DNA from: a bacterium
GTDB taxonomy: Bacteria; Electryoneota; Electryoneia; Electryoneales; Electryoneaceae
DNA length: 14,893 nucleotides
NCBI GenBank assembly: GCA_014729955.1
Contig: WJJA01000341.1
Coordinates: forward strand, 1-14,893
Direction: 5' to 3'
Positions within the stretch are counted from its first letter, which is position 1, and each line of letters begins with the position of its first letter. This document shows positions 7,414 to 14,893 of the stretch, piece by piece. Both the position numbers and the translations under genes were made by a program. The notes beneath the pieces were generated by a model, which was not told the DNA's origin, did no database searches, and saw only the letters and a program-made list of their open reading frames with translations.

Positions 7414-9621
7414 TTACGGAAGGAGAATGAATTCGGCACCCATCTGCGCCGTCGAGTCGGCCCCGACCCAGACACGGAACCGGCCGGGTTCGGTCTCGAT
7501 GGTTTTTCGCCGTGTGTAAAACGCGAGTTCATCCGTCGTCAGTCTGAATGTCACACGAGCGCTTGCGCCGGGGTCCAGATGTACGCGCTGAAAGCCCTTC
7601 AATTCGCGCACGGGTCGTGTCAGTGAACCCACCATGTCTCGAACATAGAGCTGCACCACCTCTTCACCGGCGTACCGGTCACTCGTATTCGTAACGGTTA
7701 CAGAGATGGAGAGGGAGTCACCGGTCGAGATTTCAACGGTATCCAGTACCGGATCCTTGAATTCAAACTGTGCGTAAGACAGCCCATAACCAAAGGGGAA
7801 CAGGGGGCTTGGATCGACATCGAGGTGAAAAGAGGTGTTGCCGACGGCGTGCTGGGGAAGACCCTTTTCCACATCCTCCATTCGAACCACCGTTTCCGGT
7901 GTGGGAGGACGTCCGGTGATCTTATGGGCGTAGTAGAGGGGGATTTGTCCGACAGCTCTTGGGAAGGTCACAGGCAGCTTCCCCGACGGATTCTCGTTGC
8001 CGAATAGCAGATCGACGATGGCGGGTCCTGCCATCGTTCCCGGGTGCCAGGCGAGCAGGATCGCATCGGCATAGTCGATGACATCACCCAGTGTAAGCGG
8101 ACGGCCGGTCATCAGCACGAGCACCACCGGCGTTCCGGTTTCATGGACGGCACGCAGGAATTCCGCCTGGTTGCCGGGCAGGCCGATATCGGCACGACAG
8201 TGTGCTTCGCCGGACAAGATCGCTTCCTCGCCAAGGAACACCAGGGCAACATCGGACGATTTCGCGGCATCGACCGCCTCGGCGAATCCATCCTGCGCAC
8301 GGTGCCGTGTGGTGTTGAGACCGCGTGCGTGCCGGATCTCGCATGCCTCGCCCAGGCGGGCACGCAACGCCTGCAGCGGTGTGACGCTGAGGGAGGGGTC
8401 GCCGTCAAACACCCAGGTGCCGAGCTGGTCGTTCGGTTCGTCCGCCAGGGGTCCAAGGACCGCGATGGAACGGTTATTCTCACGCCGCAGCGGCAGTCGT
8501 CCGTTTTCGTTTTTCAGCAAGACCATCGATCGTACAGCCGCGCGTTTCGCGAGATCCAGGTGTTTGGAATGACCGGGCGTCCTGAATTGCGCTGGATCGG
8601 TTTGCGCCTTATCGAACAGCCCGAGACGCTGTTTCATGCGAAGAACATTGGCGACAAGCGCATCGAGCTGGACTTCGGAGATCCTCCCCTCATCGATCAA
8701 TTCGGAGGCATACCGGGCGTAGGTCATGCTCGCCATTTCGATGTCTATACCGGCCCGGAGTGCCTGTTCGGCCGATTCTTTGTCATCGGCGGTCAAGCCG
8801 TGTACCCCGAGCTGCGGCACCGCCTCCCAGTCGCTCACCACGACCCCCTCGAATCCCCATTCCTTGCGCAGGATGGTGTTCATCAGGTGGTCGTTTGCGG
8901 TGGCGGGGATGCCGTCGAGATCGCCGAAGGAACTCATCAGGGACAGGACGTTCGCTTCTATCGCATCACGGAAGGGCGGCAGATAGACATTGCGCAGTTC
9001 GTTCTCCGGGATATTCGTGGTGTTGTAATCCCGTCCGCTTTCGCTGGCGCCGTATCCGGCAAAATGCTTCGCGCATGCAGCGATGGTATCAAATGCCGCC
9101 GGATTCTCTCCCTGCAGACCCTTCACCGTGGCGCGAGCGAAAACACCGGTCAGATGAACATCCTCACCGAAGGATTCGGCGATACGACCCCACCGGGGAT
9201 CGCGAGAGATGTCGATCATCGGCGCAAAGGTCCAGTTCACCCCGGTGGAAGCGGCTTCATGGGCTGCGACGCGTGTACATTCACGCACCAGGTCCGGATC
9301 CCAGCTCGCGGCTTGCGCGAGGGGGATGGGGAAGATGGTTTTGAAACCGTGGATCACATCCCGGGCCACAAGCAGAGGAATACCGAGACGGCTCTCTTCC
9401 ATTGCGATACGCTGCAGCTCGTTGACCTGATCCGGCTCGACAAGATTCATGATGGCGCCGATACGCCCGGTTCGAATGGACTCGACAAACTCGTCGGGAA
9501 ACGGTGCCGGCGGAGTGTCGACGATACAGAGCTGACCCAGTTTCTCCGAACGTGTCATCCGTGCGATGATTTCCCCGATGACGATGGGTTCCTTCGGCAC
9601 AGGTGTCGGTGCTTGCGTCAT
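7414..9621 (-). CDS. Glycoside hydrolase family 3 beta-glucosidase, cytoplasmic
   Basis: 735 aa, full BglX-like architecture. The N-terminal TIM barrel (about 25-340) has KHF (185-187), GRD (196-198) and the nucleophile Asp264 in VVSDWEA. The alpha/beta sandwich (about 360-590) contains LSGEAHCRADIGLPGNQ, where Glu472 is the likely acid/base. The C-terminal fibronectin-III-like domain (about 630-705) follows. GH3 enzymes of this type release glucose from the non-reducing ends of beta-gluco-oligosaccharides. There is no signal peptide, unlike periplasmic BglX, so hydrolysis is expected in the cytoplasm after import by the symporter of the same cluster. AAGGA lies 11 nt before the ATG. It is the last gene of the cluster, 163 bp after the enzyme-barrel gene. 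Preference for beta-1,3 links is inferred from the neighbouring GH16. Confidence 0.94.
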   Translation of the reverse strand: MTQAPTPVPKEPIVIGEIIARMTRSEKLGQLCIVDTPPAPFPDEFVESIRTGRIGAIMNLVEPDQVNELQRIAMEESRLGIPLLVARDVIHGFKTIFPIPLAQAASWDPDLVRECTRVAAHEAASTGVNWTFAPMIDISRDPRWGRIAESFGEDVHLTGVFARATVKGLQGENPAAFDTIAACAKHFAGYGASESGRDYNTTNIPENELRNVYLPPFRDAIEANVLSLMSSFGDLDGIPATANDHLMNTILRKEWGFEGVVVSDWEAVPQLGVHGLTADDKESAEQALRAGIDIEMASMTYARYASELIDEGRISEVQLDALVANVLRMKQRLGLFDKAQTDPAQFRTPGHSKHLDLAKRAAVRSMVLLKNENGRLPLRRENNRSIAVLGPLADEPNDQLGTWVFDGDPSLSVTPLQALRARLGEACEIRHARGLNTTRHRAQDGFAEAVDAAKSSDVALVFLGEEAILSGEAHCRADIGLPGNQAEFLRAVHETGTPVVLVLMTGRPLTLGDVIDYADAILLAWHPGTMAGPAIVDLLFGNENPSGKLPVTFPRAVGQIPLYYAHKITGRPPTPETVVRMEDVEKGLPQHAVGNTSFHLDVDPSPLFPFGYGLSYAQFEFKDPVLDTVEISTGDSLSISVTVTNTSDRYAGEEVVQLYVRDMVGSLTRPVRELKGFQRVHLDPGASARVTFRLTTDELAFYTRRKTIETEPGRFRVWVGADSTAQMGAEFILLP

Positions 9622-9659
9622 GGAATATCTGTTCCTTGCGTTGTTCGGTCGTCATGTTT

Positions 9660-9722
9660 GCCGGCGGCCTGCCTGTCCGGCTGATTTGAAACCCGGGGCA
9701 GTGCGGGTCACGCCGGCCCCGG
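9660..9722 (-). promoter_or_regulatory. GC-rich hairpin pair between the enzyme-barrel gene and GH3
   Basis: CCGGGGC (9693-9699) pairs with GCCCCGG (9716-9722), and GCCGG (9660-9664) with CCGGC (9677-9681). The first is followed on the minus strand only by GTTTC, a poor T tract. The hairpins could attenuate or partly terminate the transcript, or protect the upstream mRNA end and so set different levels for the two genes. No promoter for GH3 is evident in the gap. Confidence 0.45.
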
Positions 9723-9784
9723 ACCTGGGACTATGTGGGGTCATACGTTGCTGCGCGGTCAAGACCCGACGGCACAACAGATCA

Positions 9785-12700
9785 TTACCTGCTGACATTC
9801 AATGATATGTGCAGATAGGTACGGATCTCCCACTCGCTTCCATCTTCTTGCGGCAACGACGGGTATAGCGGCGATGCGATGTAGTAGGACCTCGGTGAAT
9901 ACTCGTTGAGTGTACGATAGGTTGCGCGTACTCCGAAACGGGATTCGGGCAGTTCCCACCACTGCGGTGTCCCCACATGGAACGATATATCTCCCATCAG
10001 CTGCATCGGATAGGTCAGGTTGAAGTCTTTGTGATAGTCGTACGGACCCCAGTCGTCGAACTTCGCCTCCAGGATCAGTCGGTTCTTCCGGTGAATCAAA
10101 CGCAGATCGCCGCCGTATCGCGTGATGAGCCGATCGTCATCGCCGTCCGCTTCCCCTTCACCGGCGAACAGGTTGACAATCACGCCGTTCCTGCTCGACG
10201 ACTTGGAGATCAGCCGTGCATAGGATTCCCACAAATCACGTGGCGGAGTGGCGCCTGAAAACGCGAAGGGAGTGACACCGTCATCGAGGATACCGATACC
10301 GGCGTCCGCGGTGGTCGGATGGTCACGGTAGATCAACCCGGCCACAGCGGCGAAGGCGGCGTCTTCCTGGAAATCGCTGTCCCAAGTGTGCAGCCACGTC
10401 GCCGGTGTCGGATCCCACGCCAACAGCAATTCGTAGCCGATGGTTTCACGGTTGGCTCGCACGGAAAACGGGTCGTCCAGGATGTTGCGAGGCCGTCCCG
10501 GAGCGGGTACGTCGGACGGGATCGGGCCGATGATCGGTTCCTGGTAGAGGAAATTCGGCGCGATCTCGAGATACCCGATTCGCGTGGAGAACCCGGTGAG
10601 GATGTTCTGCTGATTGCCTGAACCGCTGTCCTTCAGGTGCCAGCCGGTGAAGGTTTGTGCCTGGGTGGGGCCGCCTTCCGCGACAAGACCCATCACCGCC
10701 GCCTGGGCATACCAGTTGATGCCGAAGCCGGTGTAGGTGATCTTAACCTTTCCGCCGAAGGTGTCGGAATCCTTGATATCGTCCTCAAGGACGGTATAGT
10801 TGCCCGACTCACCTTCCACAAGCTGGAAGGTACGTCCGACCATGTTGTTGCCGGCGTGCAGCCCGCCAAGCTGTATCCCAAACGGCCCCAGTTCTGTACC
10901 GATATTGAGCGCGATCTTTTCGGTTTTCGGCTGGGGAACAGCGTTGGAACTCTCCGTCGTTTCGCGCTGCTCCAGGTCCCGTTGATAGACCGCCGTGATG
11001 TCCAGCGGCCCGACCATACGCCCGTACCGTCCCATCACCGCGGGGTTGGCGCCCCACCACAGCTCGGGGCCGTACGCGACGACCAGGTCATTGAACGGAC
11101 CCTTGCCGCTGATTTCGACACCGTGCGGGGCGTTGCCGTTGTAGATGTCAATGTTCGGCCCGTAGTTCGCCTCGCGATACAGCCCGAAGAAGTCGCCTTG
11201 ATAGCCCCAGTGATAGTGCCCGGTGCGGTAGAAATAGTCAAGGTTGAACAGCCGCTCTTCCCAGCTCAACTCACTGCGATAAACTTTCACTCGTTCTACA
11301 TCATCAAGCCTGTCGATCGCAAAATTGCCGTCCTGCCCGACGGTAACGACATCCTTCGGCCGGCCGCGGTTTTCGTAGAAAATTTCATCGATGGGGTTGG
11401 TCGGCACATTGCCCAGGATGTTAAGCTCAAGGGTGCCGCGCACGTTGTCCACCGGCTGAGCGGTGAACTCGGTGTAAAAGCTCTCCATGTGGCCGAAGCC
11501 CCTGTAGTCGGGGTAACCGGCGTAGTCGGGATCGACCTGGTCGGGAACGATGGTGTTATCGCCGCCCGTGTTGAAGGTCGTGAACTCCATGCGCAGGTTG
11601 CTGAGCCGTACCATGCCGGTACGTTCGGCTTCCAGGGCCGCTTTGTCGCCTCGTGCCTGCAGCATTGCCTGCATCGGATTGATCCCGTCGAACCAGGCGA
11701 GCACGGCGGTACGGTCCACGCCGGGGGCGTACGGGTCCAGCGAATGCACCTTGGCCAGTGCATAGTAGGCCGCGCGAGGATAGAGCTGGTAGTGACCCTG
11801 CGCGTCCGTCGGCCCTTTGGCGCAGATGCCCCACCACTCCTCGTTCATGTTGTTGCCGCCTTCGATGAAGTCTTCCAAATAGCCGCGGTTGGGCCAGGAG
11901 GCGTTGGTATCGTGTACATCCAGGTTTACATCCTGCAGGTATTTCCACCAGCCGTCGCTGAACTGGAAGGTCAGTCCACCGACGGAATTGCCTACTCCGC
12001 CGTTGCCGGCCGCATGCAGATAGATCTCTTCCCACTGGCCGAGCAGGTAACGCGCCTGCATCATCTGGTCTTCGGACATCGTGCGCGCGTTGAACGCATC
12101 CGACCCGAACTCTGTGAAGAGGGTCGGTACGCCCATATACTCCTCCACCTCTTCGAAGTAGTCACGGAAGGAGATGCCCCGGTAGACATTGGAACCGAAC
12201 ACATCGATGTTTGCCGCCTCTTCCGCGATAATGTCGAGGTACTGCAGGTCGCCGTTCGCCATTGCCACGGGATGGGTGCGGTCGACAGCGTGGATTTGAT
12301 CCACCGCCTCGCCAAAGAGCGAATAGAGGTAGCGCGCTTTGGCACGCAGGCGTTCACCCTCGGGCAATGCTTCGGTTTCTGCCGAACTCCATTCCAGGCC
12401 GTAGTTGTTTTCGTTGCCCAGCAGATACATCAGCAGGCCGGGTGTATCCTTGTAATCGCGCGCGAGCTGCTCGATTTCCGCCAGGAGCAGCGCACGGATC
12501 TCGGGGTCGGAGTAATCGGTCAGAGGCACATAGCCGGTCGGCAGGTCCACACCGTACCGTCCCAGCGGATGGTTCAACATCGTATAGATGCCGTAGTTCT
12601 CGTAGACGTAAGCGATCCACTTCGCGGGCATGCCGACATAGACACGAATCGTGTTCACGCCCATATTGCGCAGCAGCAGCATCTCGCGGTCGAGAGCGGA

Positions 12701-12955
12701 TCGAATGAACTCATCCGTCTGGTTCCACAGGCTGTATGTATGGTTGGTGCCGATCGGGAAGTAGTCCCAGTTCATCCCGTTGACCATGAAGGCTTTTCCG
12801 TCAACGAGAATGCGATGGCCGTCGATGTCGCTGACGACTTCAACACGATTCGGCTGCGCGAACGCTGAACCGAACAGGGTTGAAAGCAGCACAACAGCGA
12901 CGATCAGGGTCCGCCCGGCAAGGCGTCGGGGTGATGTAGTGTTCCGGACCTTCAT
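9785..12955 (-). CDS. Secreted clan GH-A glycosidase domain fused to a predicted outer-membrane beta-barrel
   Basis: 1056 aa. The signal peptide has RRLAGR, a hydrophobic run and cleavage at SAFA/Q (about residue 34). Residues ~38-420 look like a (beta/alpha)8 catalytic domain. ILVDGKAFMVNGMNW opens it; MGVNTIRVY (98-106), LLGNEN with acid/base Glu182, and FTEFGSD with nucleophile Glu282 match GH2-type TIM barrels and recall GH72-like glucanosyltransferases. The N-terminal sugar-binding and immunoglobulin domains of normal GH2 enzymes are absent. Residues ~490-1056 consist of many alternating polar/hydrophobic strands with aromatic ends (RGTLELNILG, KIALNIGTELG, KVKITYTGFGINWYAQ, NRLILEAKFDDWG), as in porins. 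The last residues (LHISLNVSR) lack the common terminal aromatic. Probably anchored in the outer membrane and acting on beta-glucan fragments. The enzyme part is confident; barrel and substrate are inferred. Confidence 0.82.
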   Translation of the reverse strand: MKVRNTTSPRRLAGRTLIVAVVLLSTLFGSAFAQPNRVEVVSDIDGHRILVDGKAFMVNGMNWDYFPIGTNHTYSLWNQTDEFIRSALDREMLLLRNMGVNTIRVYVGMPAKWIAYVYENYGIYTMLNHPLGRYGVDLPTGYVPLTDYSDPEIRALLLAEIEQLARDYKDTPGLLMYLLGNENNYGLEWSSAETEALPEGERLRAKARYLYSLFGEAVDQIHAVDRTHPVAMANGDLQYLDIIAEEAANIDVFGSNVYRGISFRDYFEEVEEYMGVPTLFTEFGSDAFNARTMSEDQMMQARYLLGQWEEIYLHAAGNGGVGNSVGGLTFQFSDGWWKYLQDVNLDVHDTNASWPNRGYLEDFIEGGNNMNEEWWGICAKGPTDAQGHYQLYPRAAYYALAKVHSLDPYAPGVDRTAVLAWFDGINPMQAMLQARGDKAALEAERTGMVRLSNLRMEFTTFNTGGDNTIVPDQVDPDYAGYPDYRGFGHMESFYTEFTAQPVDNVRGTLELNILGNVPTNPIDEIFYENRGRPKDVVTVGQDGNFAIDRLDDVERVKVYRSELSWEERLFNLDYFYRTGHYHWGYQGDFFGLYREANYGPNIDIYNGNAPHGVEISGKGPFNDLVVAYGPELWWGANPAVMGRYGRMVGPLDITAVYQRDLEQRETTESSNAVPQPKTEKIALNIGTELGPFGIQLGGLHAGNNMVGRTFQLVEGESGNYTVLEDDIKDSDTFGGKVKITYTGFGINWYAQAAVMGLVAEGGPTQAQTFTGWHLKDSGSGNQQNILTGFSTRIGYLEIAPNFLYQEPIIGPIPSDVPAPGRPRNILDDPFSVRANRETIGYELLLAWDPTPATWLHTWDSDFQEDAAFAAVAGLIYRDHPTTADAGIGILDDGVTPFAFSGATPPRDLWESYARLISKSSSRNGVIVNLFAGEGEADGDDDRLITRYGGDLRLIHRKNRLILEAKFDDWGPYDYHKDFNLTYPMQLMGDISFHVGTPQWWELPESRFGVRATYRTLNEYSPRSYYIASPLYPSLPQEDGSEWEIRTYLHISLNVSR

Positions 12956-12958
12956 ATG

Positions 12959-12967
12959 TCCTCCCTC
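12959..12967 (-). promoter_or_regulatory. Ribosome binding site deciding the start of the enzyme-barrel gene
   Basis: The minus strand reads GAGGGAGGACAT directly before the ATG at 12955. An alternative ATG at 13009 overlaps the symporter stop as ATGA and would add 18 residues, but it has no good SD and would put a polar stretch before the signal peptide. The inner start matches the GGGAGG style of neighbouring genes and is preferred. Coupled initiation at 13009 cannot be excluded. Confidence 0.6.
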
Positions 12968-13005
12968 GCGCAGCCGGACTGCGCGGTTATGTGGTGCAGA
13001 AACTT

Positions 13006-14490
13006 TCATGAACGGGATTCCAGTTCGGGTGCGCCGCGACGAGCTTCCAGTTGGCTGCGGATCTCGTTGGCGCGCTCTTCGGTGATCGGGTATGTCCAGA
13101 CCGCCCAGATGGCGATGGCAGAGAAGGCGGCCGGGATCACGGCGTCAAACAGGCGCAGCAACGTGATCGTCTGGGCGGATTGCAGGCCGCCCAGCGCTTC
13201 GTCGAAGCCGGTTGCTTCCAGCAGATAGCCGCCCGCCGCGAGCGCGCCGGCCATGCCGAGCTTGACCACCCACCAGAAGATTGAGCCGTACATACCCTCA
13301 CGGCGTTCGTGGGTTTGCAGCTCATCCAGGTCGACAACGTCGGCGATCATCGAGGGCATCAAGGTGAACAGGCCGGCGAGACCGAAGGACATCAACGGCG
13401 CGGGTACGAGCACGAGCCAGGGGATGTCCGGGTTGTAGCAGACCCATTTCAGCAGGTAGCCGACCATGGAGACGCCGGTCGATATGAAGAAGGCCCGCCG
13501 TTTGCCGATTTTGGTCGCGAGCCAGGTGATCAAGACAATAATGACGAAGTTGGACACCGCTCCCACCGACCCCGCCATGCCGGCGTATTTCGCCCCGATC
13601 TCCTGGTCGCCCGCGAAGACGTAGTAGATGATCACGTAGGCAGCGAACGAGGAAATCATGATGAAGCCGTTGAAGACCAGGAAGGTCGCAACCGCCAGCT
13701 TCAGGAACGGTTTGGATTTCAGGGTTTCGCCCATGCCCTTGAAGAAGAACATGAGAGTCGCTTTGATCCCACGCGGGGGCGGCGGTTCGCCTTTGCCTTT
13801 TTGCGCCACGGTTTCGGCATCGGAGGGCGGTTTGTTGCTGAACCGTTCACGCAGGAAAATGGCGGGCAGGATACCCACGCCGATGGTGAACACGCCGATG
13901 ATAATCGCAAGGCCCGCGGCGCCCTCTTTCTGGTTCGAGAAAAAGCCCTCGTAGGTCATGATCCAGAGGAACCAGGGAGACACCACATAAGCAAGCTGGC
14001 TGATGAAGTTCTGTGTGCCCATCAGACGTGTGCGCTCATGGTAATCGGGAGTCAGCTCGTAGCCGAGCGCCACCCAGGGCGTCGCGAAAACCGTATACGC
14101 GAGGTAAAAGACGAAAGAGCCCAGCAGGAACCAGACGAAATAGAAGGCCTCGCTCTGTTCACGCGGCATCTGCCACAGCAGGGCGAAGATGACTCCCGCC
14201 GCGATCGCGCCCGCGAAGATGAACGGTCGGCGCCGGCCCCAGCGTGTCTTCGCATGGTCGGAGATGTAGCCCATCATGGGGTCGGTGAGCGCATCGGTCA
14301 GACGTGGTATCGCTCCCAGCAGGCCGACCAGGGCGGGACTCATCCCGAAGCCGAGGTTGAGCACGATCATCATCCCGCCGCTCGCGGCAGCGAGGAGGTT
14401 GTTGACAAACCCGCCGAAGCCGTAGATCAGACGATGGAACAGCGAGATCCTGTCTTCGGGGGCCGTCTGACGTTGGGCCGCGGCGCTCAT
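13006..14490 (-). CDS. GPH-family (MelB-like) sugar:cation symporter
   Basis: 494 aa with about 12 hydrophobic segments, in two halves separated by a charged loop (about 215-245, including KGKGEPPPPRG). The GPH signature RLTDALTDPMMGYISDHAKTRWGRRRP-like stretch spans about 63-89. Asp66 and Asp70 align with the cation-coordinating Asp55 and Asp59 of E. coli MelB, while Asn58 is replaced by Thr69. The family co-transports glycosides with Na+, H+ or Li+ across the inner membrane. The start overlaps the GH16 stop by 4 bp (ATGA) and has GAGG 7 nt upstream, so translation is probably coupled. In this cluster the cargo is most likely a short beta-glucan oligosaccharide or laminaribiose; this is inferred from the enzymes on either side. 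Confidence 0.92.
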   Translation of the reverse strand: MSAAAQRQTAPEDRISLFHRLIYGFGGFVNNLLAAASGGMMIVLNLGFGMSPALVGLLGAIPRLTDALTDPMMGYISDHAKTRWGRRRPFIFAGAIAAGVIFALLWQMPREQSEAFYFVWFLLGSFVFYLAYTVFATPWVALGYELTPDYHERTRLMGTQNFISQLAYVVSPWFLWIMTYEGFFSNQKEGAAGLAIIIGVFTIGVGILPAIFLRERFSNKPPSDAETVAQKGKGEPPPPRGIKATLMFFFKGMGETLKSKPFLKLAVATFLVFNGFIMISSFAAYVIIYYVFAGDQEIGAKYAGMAGSVGAVSNFVIIVLITWLATKIGKRRAFFISTGVSMVGYLLKWVCYNPDIPWLVLVPAPLMSFGLAGLFTLMPSMIADVVDLDELQTHERREGMYGSIFWWVVKLGMAGALAAGGYLLEATGFDEALGGLQSAQTITLLRLFDAVIPAAFSAIAIWAVWTYPITEERANEIRSQLEARRGAPELESRS

Positions 14491-14893
14491 CGTGCGTCCT
14501 CATAGACACGCACATAGTCGATGATCATGTCCTGCGGGAATTCCGTGTCCGGCCCCACCGGGCCGACAAACCCGCCGCCGACCGCGATGTTGAGGATCAG
14601 GTAGAAGGGGTGGTCATAGACCCATTCCCCCTCGATGTCTTCCGGTCCGCCCGAGTGAAACAACACATCGTCCAGGTACCAGTCGATGGAGTCGGGGGTC
14701 CATTCGATCGCATAGGTGTGGAACCCGTTGTCGAGTCGTCCCTGCGGCAGTACATACCGCTGTGTGTAAGCGTTCGCGCCGGAGTGGCCGGGACCGTGCA
14801 GGCTGCCGTGATTCACATTCGGCTCCTGTCCGCGAAATTCCATGATGTCGATTTCGCCGCACTGCGGCCAGCCGACCTCGTCGATGTCGGCGC
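14487..14893 (-). CDS. GH16 endo-beta-1,3-glucanase (laminarinase), 3' part only
   Basis: The 5' end lies beyond the right edge; about 134 C-terminal residues are visible. They begin ADIDEVGWPQCGEIDIMEFRG, which contains the GH16 catalytic signature EIDIME: the first Glu is the nucleophile and the last the acid/base. WPxCGEIDIME is typical of bacterial laminarinases rather than agarases or carrageenases. Later family blocks are HTYAIEWTPDSIDWYLDD, HPFYLILNIAVGG and IIDYVRVY, after which the chain ends in EDAR. There is therefore no C-terminal sorting or binding domain, and export must depend on the unseen N-terminus. The TGA overlaps the symporter ATG, placing both in one operon. It hydrolyses internal beta-1,3 (or mixed 1,3-1,4) glucan bonds. 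Confidence 0.93.
   Translation of the reverse strand, partial: ADIDEVGWPQCGEIDIMEFRGQEPNVNHGSLHGPGHSGANAYTQRYVLPQGRLDNGFHTYAIEWTPDSIDWYLDDVLFHSGGPEDIEGEWVYDHPFYLILNIAVGGGFVGPVGPDTEFPQDMIIDYVRVYEDAR

Noticed and set aside
8044..9684. 546-aa plus-strand open frame opposite the GH3 gene
   Set aside because: The minus strand carries all GH3 catalytic motifs; this frame is a shadow without family features.
10637..12868. 743-aa plus-strand open frame opposite the enzyme-barrel gene
   Set aside because: It mirrors the GC-rich codons of a well-supported gene on the other strand and has no recognisable motifs or good SD.
13309..14505. 398-aa plus-strand open frame opposite the symporter
   Set aside because: It is rich in His/Asp/Arg/Gly, typical of antisense reads of membrane proteins; the minus strand gives a clear GPH transporter.
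1..14893. CRISPR array, insertion sequence, rRNA or phage genes
   Set aside because: No regularly spaced repeats beyond the two-copy 33-bp unit, no transposase or integrase motifs, and no rRNA-like stretches were seen on either strand.

Overview
The window looks like chromosomal DNA of moderately high GC from a Gram-negative bacterium of the Bacteroidota/FCB kind, for example a Rhodothermota, Balneolota or Ignavibacteria-like lineage. The case rests on a secreted protein with a C-terminal PNPFN type-IX-secretion sorting domain, a predicted outer-membrane beta-barrel protein and a lipoprotein. Most starts carry a strong GGGAGG-type Shine-Dalgarno site, so this is not a classical SD-poor Bacteroidetes. 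The lineage is an inference.

Left part (1-3880): a probable leftward gene only just enters the window at its edge. Next come a leftward 588-aa NAD(P)-binding Rossmann protein of unknown function and, divergent from it, a rightward phosphomannomutase/phosphoglucomutase. Each of these two complete genes ends at a clear hairpin terminator.

Middle part (3893-7413): a leftward zinc-type ABC-transporter lipoprotein (ZnuA-like, with a His-rich loop) stands without its permease or ATPase. A Fur/Zur-like palindrome lies upstream of it. Next is a leftward secreted protein with seven FG-GAP-like repeats and a T9SS sorting domain. An ~810-bp non-coding stretch follows, holding AT-rich palindromes and REP-like repeats.

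Right part (7414-14893): a leftward gene cluster that reads as a beta-glucan (laminarin-type) utilisation operon. In transcription order it encodes a GH16 endo-beta-1,3-glucanase (5' end outside the window), a GPH/MelB-family sugar:cation symporter, a 1056-aa secreted protein that appears to join a clan GH-A glycosidase domain to an outer-membrane beta-barrel, and a signal-less GH3 beta-glucosidase. GH16 and the symporter overlap by 4 bp (ATGA). No SusC/SusD pair or regulator is visible. The inferred flow is: GH16 cuts polysaccharide outside, the enzyme-barrel fusion trims and possibly admits oligosaccharides at the outer membrane, the symporter imports them, and GH3 finishes to glucose in the cytoplasm. 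The phosphohexomutase could then act on hexose phosphates. The enzyme-barrel fusion is the most unusual item in the window.
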